NCBI RefSeq assembly: GCF_003480255.1
Contig: NZ_QUIN01000022.1
Location: 1 to 45,530 of the forward strand
Direction: 5' to 3'
DNA length: 45,530 nt
Source: Erysipelatoclostridium sp. AM42-17
GTDB taxonomy: Bacteria > Bacillota_I > Bacilli_A > Erysipelotrichales > Coprobacillaceae
Of the stretch, positions 24,588-31,976 are shown one piece after another. A program made the position numbers and the translations under genes. The number at the start of each line of letters is the position of its first letter. The stretch's first letter is position 1. A model generated the notes under the pieces. It saw only the letters and a program-made list of their open reading frames with translations. It did no database searches and was not told where the DNA came from.

Positions 24588-25070
24588 ATGGAAACTGTAG
24601 ATATTATTATTGAAATGGAAAATGGAGATGTAATGAAAGGAGAACTTTATCCTGAAGTTGCGCCTATTACTGTAGAAAACTTTTTAAAATTAATTGATGA
24701 AGATTTCTTTGCTGGACTTATCTTCCATCGTATTATTCCTGGTTTTATGATCCAAGGTGGTGGATATGATGTTAACTTTAATGAAAAACATACTGATGCA
24801 ATTAAAGGTGAATTTAGAAGTAATGGTGTTGATAATGATTTAAAACATACACCGGGTGTTTTATCAATGGCTAGAACAATGTTTAAAGATTCTGCATCTT
24901 CTCAATTCTTTATCATGCATGAAGCAGCACCACATTTAGATGGTGATTATGCAGCATTTGGTAAAATTACAGAAGGATTAGATGTTGTAGATAAAATTGC
25001 TCGTGCTCCTAGAGATATGAGAGATTGTCCAAATACTCCTATTGTGATTAAAACAATCAAAAGAGCATAA
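24588..25070 (+). CDS. Cyclophilin-type peptidyl-prolyl cis-trans isomerase
   Basis: A 160-residue single-domain cyclophilin without signal peptide, so probably cytoplasmic; it catalyses proline isomerisation during folding. Motifs are APITVENFLKLIDEDFF, then FHRIIPGFMIQGGG with the catalytic Arg, SMARTMFKDSASSQFFIMH and GDYAAFGKITEGLDVVDKIA. The usual Trp of the cyclosporin-binding site is Tyr in GDYAAFGK, as in many bacterial forms. It shares one base (TAATG) with the next gene. Confidence 0.96.
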   Translation: METVDIIIEMENGDVMKGELYPEVAPITVENFLKLIDEDFFAGLIFHRIIPGFMIQGGGYDVNFNEKHTDAIKGEFRSNGVDNDLKHTPGVLSMARTMFKDSASSQFFIMHEAAPHLDGDYAAFGKITEGLDVVDKIARAPRDMRDCPNTPIVIKTIKRA

Positions 25071-25327
25071 TGAAATTATTTATATTACCTGATTGCCCTT
25101 ATTGTAAGCAGGCAATAAAATGGATTAAGGAATTAAAAGAAGATGTAAAATATCAAAATATTGATATTCAATTAATTGATGAAAGTCAAGAGGTTGAACT
25201 AGCTGATTCATATGATTACTATTATGTACCAGCATTATTTGATGGAACCAGTAAATATATTGAAGGGGCTACTACCTATCAAGAATTAAAATCAGTTTTT
25301 GATAAACACTTAAAGAATCAAGGATAG
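25070..25327 (+). CDS. Glutaredoxin-like thiol-disulfide protein
   Basis: 85 residues with a thioredoxin fold: N-terminal redox motif LPDCPYCKQA (CPYC, as in glutaredoxins), the cis-Pro loop in YYYVPALFDG and a C-terminal helix. It is shorter than typical thioredoxin and lacks the clear TVP/glutathione-binding motif, so whether it works with glutathione or another thiol is open. It is translationally linked to the cyclophilin gene (1-base overlap), fitting a protein-folding/redox unit. A terminator overlaps its 3' end. Confidence 0.88.
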   Translation: MKLFILPDCPYCKQAIKWIKELKEDVKYQNIDIQLIDESQEVELADSYDYYYVPALFDGTSKYIEGATTYQELKSVFDKHLKNQG

Positions 25328-25351
25328 ATTCAATATCCTGATTCTTTTTTT
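25313..25351 (+). terminator. Terminator after the glutaredoxin-like gene
   Basis: AAGAATCAAGGAT (25313-25325) pairs with ATCCTGATTCTT (25335-25346) with one bulged A, then a run of T. Confidence 0.82.
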
Positions 25352-25405
25352 CTTTGTTTTTTAGAAAAATGAGGTATAATAAAGAGTGCTTATGGGGGTG
25401 AAACA

Positions 25406-26011
25406 GTGGAAAGCTATGATGTCAAGAAATTGTATCGTAACCTGTATACAACATCTTCTAAAGTGATTGCCTTGGTTGATGTACCTGAATTAACATATAT
25501 TATGCTTGATGGGGTGGGGAACCCATCTGTCGATGAATTTAAATTAAAATCCAAAGCATTACAAATGGTTTCAAGAGAATTAAGGAATTATTTTAAAGAT
25601 GAAATATTATATACAGTTCCACCTTTAGAGGGAATATGGGATACCTATGATAACAGTCATTTTGATGTGACACGTAAAAAGATGATTAAATTTACATTAA
25701 TGATGGTCCAAGTACCAACATTAACTGAACAAATATTAAATCAAATAAAATTAGATTTATCTTTAAGGACAGATAATCCTTATATATTAGATGTGTATTT
25801 AAAGAAAAGAAACGGAGAACGTGCAGTTCAGCTTTTACATAAAGGTGCTTATCATACAGAAATTAATTCTACTAAAAAGATTATGGAGTATATTACAGTA
25901 GAAAATTATAAGCTGGCAGGTATGCATCATGAAATTTATTTAAATAAACCAGAAAAGACGGCAGAAGAAGATTTGAAGACAATTATTCGTTATGCAATAG
26001 AAAGAGGCTAA
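25406..26011 (+). CDS. GyrI-like small-molecule-binding domain protein
   Basis: A 201-residue protein of the COG4832/GyrI-like group. It opens YDVKKLYRNLYTTSSKVIAL and contains YIMLDGVGNPSVDEFK, YTVPPLEGIWDT and a C-terminal IRYAIERG. Relatives bind amphipathic small molecules in an SHS2-module pocket, as in BmrR-type effector domains, but no DNA-binding domain is present here. It uses a GTG start after GGGGTG. The YfcE-like gene begins 2 bases after its stop, so the pair is cotranscribed. Its physiological role is unknown. Confidence 0.85.
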   Translation: MESYDVKKLYRNLYTTSSKVIALVDVPELTYIMLDGVGNPSVDEFKLKSKALQMVSRELRNYFKDEILYTVPPLEGIWDTYDNSHFDVTRKKMIKFTLMMVQVPTLTEQILNQIKLDLSLRTDNPYILDVYLKKRNGERAVQLLHKGAYHTEINSTKKIMEYITVENYKLAGMHHEIYLNKPEKTAEEDLKTIIRYAIERG

Positions 26012-26013
26012 AA

Positions 26014-26556
26014 ATGAAATTAATGTTTATATCAGATATTCATGGTTCTTATACATGGGCAAAAAGAGCTATTGAAACTTATCAAGAGGAAAAAGCAGAT
26101 AAATTAATTATTTTAGGAGATATTTTATATCATGGTCCACGTAATGATTTACCAGATGGGTATAATTGTAAGCGAGTAATTGCTTTATTAAATCCATTGA
26201 AAAAGGATATTATTGCAGTAAGAGGAAACTGTGATAGTGAAGTAGACCAAATGGTATTGGATTTTCCAATGAGAAGCGACTACGCTTTGTATGATGTAGA
26301 TGGACATCATTTCTTTTTAACACATGGTCATTTATATAATGAAGATCAATTACCATTATTAAATGATAATGATATTCTTGTGTATGGACATTTTCATAAG
26401 CCAATAGCAAAGAAAAAAGATAATATCTATATTATTAATCCTTCTTCTATTTCTTTACCAAAAGAAGGAACAAATAGTTATGCTATTTATGAAAATCATC
26501 GTATTGTGATCAAAGACTTTAATCAAAATATAGTAAAAGAAATCACTTTAGAATAA
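26014..26556 (+). CDS. yfcE: YfcE/MJ0936-type metallophosphoesterase
   Basis: A 180-residue phosphodiesterase with all calcineurin-like metal motifs in order: MFISDIHGS, LGDILYHGPRN, VRGNCDSEVD, LTHGHLY and YGHFHKP. The compact form corresponds to YfcE, a manganese-dependent phosphodiesterase of unknown natural substrate. It sits 2 bases after the GyrI-like gene. A terminator follows. Confidence 0.95.
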   Translation: MKLMFISDIHGSYTWAKRAIETYQEEKADKLIILGDILYHGPRNDLPDGYNCKRVIALLNPLKKDIIAVRGNCDSEVDQMVLDFPMRSDYALYDVDGHHFFLTHGHLYNEDQLPLLNDNDILVYGHFHKPIAKKKDNIYIINPSSISLPKEGTNSYAIYENHRIVIKDFNQNIVKEITLE

Positions 26557-26557
26557 A

Positions 26558-26594
26558 AGGATGGTTGGTTGAGATAATCAATCATCTTTTTTTG
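26558..26594 (+). terminator. Terminator with G-U-rich stem
   Basis: A 13-bp stem (26558-26570 with 26576-26588) closes around a GAGAT loop with three G-U pairs, followed by T7. Confidence 0.78.
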
Positions 26595-26624
26595 TTATAA
26601 TCAAAAAATCCGTGCAAATTATAT

Positions 26625-26641
26625 AAAAGTATGGTATTTTT
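26625..26641. promoter_or_regulatory. Predicted GntR operator, autoregulatory copy
   Basis: AAAAGTATGGTATTTTT is one base away from the perfect palindrome AAAAGTA-TGG-TACTTTT found at 27552 before the PTS gene. It lies 30 bases before the regulator's start codon, suited to autoregulation. Confidence 0.65.
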
Positions 26642-26670
26642 AAGATAGAATGATAAAAGGAGGAGACTGT

Positions 26671-27387
26671 ATGGTTAAGTATATTGATATAGCAGATGAT
26701 ATACGTCAAAAAATAGTAGAACAAAAGTATACTTATGGTCAAAAACTTCCTTATGAATATGTATTATGTGTAGCTTATCATTGTAATAAAGAAACAATGA
26801 AAAAAGCTTTAGAAATTTTAGTTAAAGAAGGCTTAATTGTTAGAAGACGTGGAGCAGGAACATTTGTTAAGGATTATGATCCATCAATAGACCCTGCCAA
26901 AGCAACAAATATGGCTGCACAAGGATTATCTAAAAGATACGAAGGAGTGGCCAAAGTCAGCAGTGATGTGATTGCTTTTGAGGTAATTCCTAGTGATGAA
27001 GTTATCTCAAAGAAACTACAAATAGAAGAAGGATCATTTGTTTATCATATTATCAGGCTTAGAAAAATAGATGATAAGCCGTATTCGTTAGAGATAACAT
27101 ATATGCCTATATCGGTGATACCAAATTTAAAGCTGACCCATTTACAGCATTCAATCTATCAGTATATAGAAAAAGATCTGAAGTTGAAAATACAAAGTTG
27201 TCATAAAATAGTAAGGGGACATTTATCTTCTCAACTTGAACAGGAATATTTAGGATTAAAAGAATATGAACCTTATTTTGAAATTGAACAAACAGCTTAT
27301 TTAAGTAGTGGTGTTATTTTTGAATATTCTTTTTCAAGATTTCATTATAATAACTTTGAATTACAGACAGTTACAGTACAAAACTAA
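26671..27387 (+). CDS. GntR-family regulator with UTRA domain
   Basis: A 238-residue HutC-subfamily GntR protein. The winged helix (about 1-70) includes KLPYEYVLCVAYHCNKETMK and VRRRGAGTFVKDY. A UTRA effector domain follows (about 95-235) with VYHIIRLRKIDDKPYSLEIT and the C-terminal FEYSFSRFHYNNF. Such regulators sense phosphosugars and control PTS and glycosidase genes. The start at 26671 follows AAAGGAGGAG; an ATG at 26650 precedes that site and is not used. It lies upstream of, and shares an operator with, a PTS EIIC gene, its likely target. Related proteins include GmuR, BglR and TreR. Confidence 0.93.
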   Translation: MVKYIDIADDIRQKIVEQKYTYGQKLPYEYVLCVAYHCNKETMKKALEILVKEGLIVRRRGAGTFVKDYDPSIDPAKATNMAAQGLSKRYEGVAKVSSDVIAFEVIPSDEVISKKLQIEEGSFVYHIIRLRKIDDKPYSLEITYMPISVIPNLKLTHLQHSIYQYIEKDLKLKIQSCHKIVRGHLSSQLEQEYLGLKEYEPYFEIEQTAYLSSGVIFEYSFSRFHYNNFELQTVTVQN

Positions 27388-27473
27388 GAGTCAAATGACT
27401 CTTTTTTTGTAGCTAAAATAGACCTTGTATATACATTATGGTAGCCTTTTCTTGGTAGTGGTTACATTTTTTT

Positions 27474-27493
27474 AAAAAATATACCATTTTTTT
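27474..27493. promoter_or_regulatory. Possible degenerate GntR half-site
   Basis: On the minus strand this reads AAAAAAATGGTATATTTTTT, sharing the ATGGTA core and A/T flanks of the operator. It may be an auxiliary site in the 265-base gap between the regulator and the PTS gene; the match is weaker than at the other two. Confidence 0.35.
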
Positions 27494-27551
27494 AGCACTA
27501 AAAAATGGCTCTAGAATGCGCTTTTTGGGAAAATATATGCTTTTTAAAATT

Positions 27552-27568
27552 AAAAGTATGGTACTTTT
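27552..27568. promoter_or_regulatory. Predicted GntR operator, perfect palindrome
   Basis: AAAAGTA-TGG-TACTTTT is a perfect 7-3-7 inverted repeat. It lies 14 bases upstream of the -35 box of the PTS gene and not over the core promoter, an unusual position for a simple repressor. Confidence 0.7.
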
Positions 27569-27582
27569 AGATTTAAAAAGCA

Positions 27583-27611
27583 TTGACTTTTGGATAAACA
27601 TTTTTTATACT
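27583..27611 (+). promoter_or_regulatory. Strong promoter of the PTS EIIC gene
   Basis: TTGACT (27583-27588) and TATACT (27606-27611) have an ideal 17-base spacer. The predicted transcript start is about 35 bases before the ATG. Confidence 0.8.
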
Positions 27612-27652
27612 AATAAGTGTCAGAAAGATATATTTTAAAGGGAGGAAAAAAT

Positions 27653-29002
27653 ATGGACGCATTTGCTGATAAGCTTGGACGCGTTGGTGCATGGTGTGGT
27701 CAAAATAAATACCTTGGTGCCATCAAAAACGCATTCCAAAACTTCATGCCAGCAACTATCGCTGGTGCAATCGGTGTACTTTGGACTAACGTATTAGTTA
27801 ACTCAGGTACAGGGTTAGGAGCTTTATGGAGCGGAATCATGGCTTTAGAGTTCTTAAATCCAATTTTCGCAGCAATCCAATTCGCTACAATTTCATGTAT
27901 CTCAATTGGTATTGTTATGTTAGTAGGGCAAGAAATTGCTGAAGCTAACGGTGAAACAGGAGCATATCCTGCAGTATTATCATTTATTGCTTGGTTAGTT
28001 GTAACACCAACTACTACTTATGTATGGAAAGCAGGAAAAGAAATCGCTACTGGAGTTGTTTTACCAGCTGGTAAAGAAGCATTAACTACAGTTGGTGGAA
28101 TTTCATCTTCATACACTGGAGCTACTGGACTTTTCACAGCATTAATTTTTGGTATCTTATCTATGGAAATCTATGGATGGTTAAGAAAACAAGATGCATT
28201 AAAAATTAAAATGCCTGAACAAGTTCCACCAGGAGTTTCTCGTGCATTCGAAGTATTAATTCCAACATTTATCATGTTAGCTATCGTAGGAGCTATTGGT
28301 CATTTCTTATATTTAGGAACTGGATTCTATGTAAATGACTTAATTTCACATTACATCCAAGAACCATTAACTCATATCATTGGTAACAGTTTAGTACCAG
28401 TATTATTAATGTATGTATTAATTTCATTATTCTGGTTAGTAGGTATTCATGGTAACAACATGTTAGCTGCAGTAAAAGAACCAATCTTCAGACCATTACT
28501 TTATGCAAACACTGCAATGTTCAAAGCTGGAGCTAAATCTGGATACAACACATTCAACTTAACAATGTTACAAATGTTTGGTGAATGGGGTGGATCTGGT
28601 GTTACTTTAGGTTTAGTATTCGCAATCTTTATGTTCGGTAAACGTGAAGATAACAAAGCTATCGCTACATTATCTATCGTTCCTGGATTATTCAACATCA
28701 ACGAAACAGTTACATTTGGTATTCCTTTAGTATTAAACCCAATCTTAGGTATTCCATTTATCTTAGCACCAGTTGCCTGCGTTGCTTTAGGATGGGCTTT
28801 AATTTCTATGGGATTCTGTCCACCAGTTTGTATCGAAGTACCTTGGACAATGCCACCTCTATTCTTAGGATTCTTAGCTACAGGTGGATCAATCATGGGA
28901 GCTGTTTCACAATTAATCGCAATTGTGTTAGCAACAGTTATCTATGTTCCATTCGTTATTGCTTACGAAAAATATCAAAACAAACAAGCTGCAGAAGCTT
29001 AA
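27653..29002 (+). CDS. PTS sugar permease EIIC (lactose/cellobiose family)
   Basis: A 449-residue membrane permease with about ten hydrophobic segments. Family features are KNAFQNFMPATIAGAIGVLW near the N-terminus, LISLFWLVGIHGNNMLAAVK, and the substrate-site segment FNINETVTFGIPLVLNPILG with the conserved NE(P/T). The family imports beta-glucosides, cellobiose, chitobiose or lactose while phosphorylating them. No EIIA or EIIB gene lies beside it, so it must use partners encoded elsewhere. The start at 27653 follows AAGGGAGG. Neighbouring GntR/UTRA control and the GH1 and GH4 6-phospho-glucosidases in the window suit a beta-glucoside substrate. Confidence 0.94.
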   Translation: MDAFADKLGRVGAWCGQNKYLGAIKNAFQNFMPATIAGAIGVLWTNVLVNSGTGLGALWSGIMALEFLNPIFAAIQFATISCISIGIVMLVGQEIAEANGETGAYPAVLSFIAWLVVTPTTTYVWKAGKEIATGVVLPAGKEALTTVGGISSSYTGATGLFTALIFGILSMEIYGWLRKQDALKIKMPEQVPPGVSRAFEVLIPTFIMLAIVGAIGHFLYLGTGFYVNDLISHYIQEPLTHIIGNSLVPVLLMYVLISLFWLVGIHGNNMLAAVKEPIFRPLLYANTAMFKAGAKSGYNTFNLTMLQMFGEWGGSGVTLGLVFAIFMFGKREDNKAIATLSIVPGLFNINETVTFGIPLVLNPILGIPFILAPVACVALGWALISMGFCPPVCIEVPWTMPPLFLGFLATGGSIMGAVSQLIAIVLATVIYVPFVIAYEKYQNKQAAEA

Positions 29003-29030
29003 GATATATAGAGCAAATTTAAAAAATATG

Positions 29031-29060
29031 AATAAGGACAAGCAATTGTCCTTATTTTTT
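29031..29060 (+). terminator. Terminator of the PTS gene
   Basis: AATAAGGAC (29031-29039) pairs with GTCCTTATT (29048-29056), followed by T. A second perfect 13-bp inverted repeat (29056-29068 with 29081-29093, TCTAATCAT/ATGATTAGA) follows at once. Confidence 0.85.
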
Positions 29061-29155
29061 CTAATCATACATTATAAATGATGATTAGAAAAAGTAAGGA
29101 ATAAATTGGCAATTATAATGATTATTGTTATAATGAACAAGAAAGTGAGGCTATT

Positions 29156-29659
29156 ATGAAACAAGAATTTAAATTTAGAAAGAACACAGCAACATTGATC
29201 TTTTTAACTGGTTATACACTATATGTACTTATTAAATTGATTTTCCAAGATTTTAAAGATTTACCTTTAGTCGTTGCTTTTGGAGTATTACTTTTCATCA
29301 TCTTTATAGGATGTCGTCCAAACGCTTATGAAATTGAAAATCGTCGTATGACAATTAAATATCCTTTATGGAAAAATAAAGAAGTTGATTTAATGCGTTG
29401 TGATACAATTTGTGATCCAGTATCAAGAATGGCAGACTTAGTTACTCGTCCACATGCAATTGAAATTTATACAGAAAATAATAAACGTTACTGTTGTTTT
29501 CCAAAAGATCGTCAAGGATTTGTAGGAGCCGTTGTTAACGCTAATAAACGTATTAACTGTCAAGTACATGAATACAATGAAACACATCGTAAATTTGAAA
29601 AGAAAAGAAGAAGAGAAAATAAAAGAGAAAAAGCACAACTTGAAGAAGGAACTCATTAG
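29156..29659 (+). CDS. Membrane protein with possible PH-like cytoplasmic domain
   Basis: 167 residues: two membrane segments (about 12-30 and 36-52), then a soluble region whose strand pattern (YEIENRRMTIKYPLWKNKEV, AIEIYTENNKRYCCFPKD) resembles bacterial PH domains of the YdbT/YdbS type. A very basic C-terminal helix follows (KFEKKRRRENKREKAQ). Family assignment is tentative. The start follows GTGAGG. A terminator overlaps the 3' end and the gene appears monocistronic, between the PTS and glnN genes. Confidence 0.7.
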   Translation: MKQEFKFRKNTATLIFLTGYTLYVLIKLIFQDFKDLPLVVAFGVLLFIIFIGCRPNAYEIENRRMTIKYPLWKNKEVDLMRCDTICDPVSRMADLVTRPHAIEIYTENNKRYCCFPKDRQGFVGAVVNANKRINCQVHEYNETHRKFEKKRRRENKREKAQLEEGTH

Positions 29660-29672
29660 TTTCTTCTTTTTT
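29643..29672 (+). terminator. Terminator overlapping the membrane-protein stop
   Basis: AAGAAGGAAC (29643-29652) pairs with GTTTCTTCTT (29659-29668) with one wobble pair, followed by a T run. Confidence 0.75.
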
Positions 29673-29724
29673 ATTAAGTTAATAATAATGAATTATTAAA
29701 ATGATAATAAATTATAAATATATA

Positions 29725-29753
29725 TTGACATCTTGATATTTCATTTGTATAAT
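29725..29753 (+). promoter_or_regulatory. Consensus sigma-A promoter of glnN
   Basis: TTGACA (29725-29730) and TATAAT (29748-29753) are separated by exactly 17 bases, a perfect consensus. Expression is therefore probably high; no obvious GlnR box (TGTNAN7TNACA) was found. Confidence 0.88.
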
Positions 29754-29808
29754 AACGGCATATAAACATAATAAATGTATATATAAATCAACAAGGGGGA
29801 ACTTAAAA

Positions 29809-31887
29809 ATGGAACTAAACAATTTAGTTAATGATTACGGATGTTTAGCTTTTACTGATGATGTCATGAAAGAACGTATTCCTAAATCAACATACAAAGC
29901 TTTTCATGAATCTTTAGATAACGGCGAAGAATTATCGAAAGAATGTGCTACAGTCATTGCTAACGCAATGAAAATTTGGGCTGTAGAAAATGGGGCAACT
30001 CACTTCACACACTGGTTTATGCCAATGACAGGTTTAACTGCTGAAAAACATGATGCTTTCTTAGAACCAGATGGAACTAAAGCAGTATTAGAATTTAGTG
30101 GTAAGACATTAAGAAAAGGGGAACCTGATGCTTCATCATTTCCATCAGGTGGTCTACGTGCTACATTTGAAGCAAGAGGATATACTGCTTGGGATTGTAC
30201 ATCTCCTGCTTTTGTTAAAGATGGTACTTTATATATTCCTACATTATTCTGTTCTTATACAGGGGAAGCATTAGATAAGAAAACACCTTTACTTCGTTCA
30301 TGTGATGCTTTAAGTCAAGCAGCAGTTCGTTTACTTCCTAAATTAGGATTAGAAGGGGTTACTCGTGTAACTGCATCAGTTGGGGCTGAACAAGAATATT
30401 TCTTAGTTGATGATAAATATTATCAAGAACGTATGGATTTAAAATTAACAGGTAGAACTTTATTTGGAGCAATGGCACCAAAAGGACAAGAATTAGAAGA
30501 TCATTATTTTGGTTCATTAAAACGTAAAGTTGCTGCATTTATGAAAGATTTAGATACTGAGTTATGGAAATATGGTATTCCATCTAAAACTAAACATAAT
30601 GAAGTAGCACCTGCACAACATGAAGTTGCTTGTGTTTATTCTAAAGTGAATATTACAACTGATAATAACCATTTATTAATGCAATTAGCACAAGATATTG
30701 CTAAAAAACATGGTTTACGTTGTTTATTACATGAAAAACCATTTGCTGGAGTAAATGGTTCTGGTAAACATGATAACTGGTCAGTTATTACAAATACTGG
30801 AGTTAACTTATTCAATCCTGGTCCTAAACCAGAAGAAAATAAACCATTCTTAGCTGCACTTGCTTGTACAATTAAAGCAGTTGATGAATATGCAGAACTA
30901 TTACGTATGTCAGTTGCTTCTGCAGGTAATGATCATCGTTTAGGAGCTAATGAAGCACCACCTGCAATTATCTCAATGTTCTTAGGTGAAGAATTAGATG
31001 CTTTAGTTGAAGAAATTTGTTCAGGTAAAAAAGTAGCCCATGGAGATAGTGGCCGTTTTGATACAGGTGTATCAGTTGTACCAACATTCTCTAAAGATAA
31101 TACTGATCGTAACAGAACTTCACCATTTGCTTTTACAGGAAACAAATTTGAATTCCGTGCAGTTGGTTCTGCTCAATCTGTTGCTGGTCCTAATACAATT
31201 TTAAATGCTATCTTAGCACAAGAAATGAATGAAATGTCAGATGCTATTGAATCTGGAAAAACTGCTGATGAAGTGATTAAAGAATTTATTAGTGAACATA
31301 AACGTATTATCTTCAATGGTGATGGATATTCAGCAGAATGGGAAGAAGAAGCAGCAAGACGTGGATTACCTAATAATAAAAACACTGTTGATGCATTAAA
31401 ATGCTTAAAAGAAGAAAAATATATGGAAATGTTAGATCGTATCGGTGTTTATTCAAAAGTTGAATTAGCATCAAGATATGAAATCTTATTAGATAATTAT
31501 ATTAAAACAATCCAAGTTGAAGCATTGACTGCTTTAAAAATGGCAAAAACTCAATTATACCCAGCTGCTTGTGATTATTTAGCTAAACTTTCTGGTAGTG
31601 TATTAGCTGCTAAAGATGCAGGTATTGAATGTGAATTCATGGTAGAAGATGCTAATAACTTATCTGGATTATTAAAAACTGCTAAAGAAAAAATGAATAC
31701 TTTAGAAGCAAATATTACAAAGGCTCAAAATAGTGAAGCAGAAATCTTTGAAGTGGCTTCTATGTGGAGAGATGAAGTATTTGGAACTATGCAATCATTA
31801 AGAGAAACAATGGATGCTGTTGAAGAAGTTGTTGATGATTCATATTGGCCAATCCCTACTTATGTTGATTTATTATTTGGAATTTAA
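29809..31887 (+). CDS. glnN: Glutamine synthetase type III
   Basis: A 692-residue GSIII enzyme making glutamine from glutamate, ammonia and ATP. It has the type III N-terminus with THFTHWFMPMTGLTAEKHDAF, the FPSGGLRATFEARGYTAWD segment, VGAEQEYFLVD (metal-binding Glu), KTKHNEVAPAQHEVA and HEKPFAGVNGSGKH. RAVGSAQSVAGPNTILNAI follows in the C-terminal half. Length and motifs separate it from the shorter GlnA type I. Type III enzymes are common in anaerobic gut bacteria. It is monocistronic with its own consensus promoter and a UUCG-loop terminator. The isocitrate dehydrogenase operon downstream could supply 2-oxoglutarate for the same nitrogen route. Confidence 0.97.
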   Translation: MELNNLVNDYGCLAFTDDVMKERIPKSTYKAFHESLDNGEELSKECATVIANAMKIWAVENGATHFTHWFMPMTGLTAEKHDAFLEPDGTKAVLEFSGKTLRKGEPDASSFPSGGLRATFEARGYTAWDCTSPAFVKDGTLYIPTLFCSYTGEALDKKTPLLRSCDALSQAAVRLLPKLGLEGVTRVTASVGAEQEYFLVDDKYYQERMDLKLTGRTLFGAMAPKGQELEDHYFGSLKRKVAAFMKDLDTELWKYGIPSKTKHNEVAPAQHEVACVYSKVNITTDNNHLLMQLAQDIAKKHGLRCLLHEKPFAGVNGSGKHDNWSVITNTGVNLFNPGPKPEENKPFLAALACTIKAVDEYAELLRMSVASAGNDHRLGANEAPPAIISMFLGEELDALVEEICSGKKVAHGDSGRFDTGVSVVPTFSKDNTDRNRTSPFAFTGNKFEFRAVGSAQSVAGPNTILNAILAQEMNEMSDAIESGKTADEVIKEFISEHKRIIFNGDGYSAEWEEEAARRGLPNNKNTVDALKCLKEEKYMEMLDRIGVYSKVELASRYEILLDNYIKTIQVEALTALKMAKTQLYPAACDYLAKLSGSVLAAKDAGIECEFMVEDANNLSGLLKTAKEKMNTLEANITKAQNSEAEIFEVASMWRDEVFGTMQSLRETMDAVEEVVDDSYWPIPTYVDLLFGI

Positions 31888-31893
31888 TAGATG

Positions 31894-31926
31894 AAATGAT
31901 TCTACTTCGGTAGAATCATTTTTTTT
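31894..31926 (+). terminator. glnN terminator with UUCG tetraloop
   Basis: A perfect 12-bp stem (31894-31905 with 31910-31921) closes on TTCG and ends in a long T run. Confidence 0.93.
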
Positions 31927-31976
31927 CTAATTATGTTTAGTTTGTTATATAATAAGAAAAAAGAGGAGGGAGAAAT

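Noticed and set aside
28501..28896. 131-codon antisense frame inside the PTS EIIC gene
   Set aside because: It mirrors the codon bias of the highly expressed sense gene; no ribosome binding site or family features.
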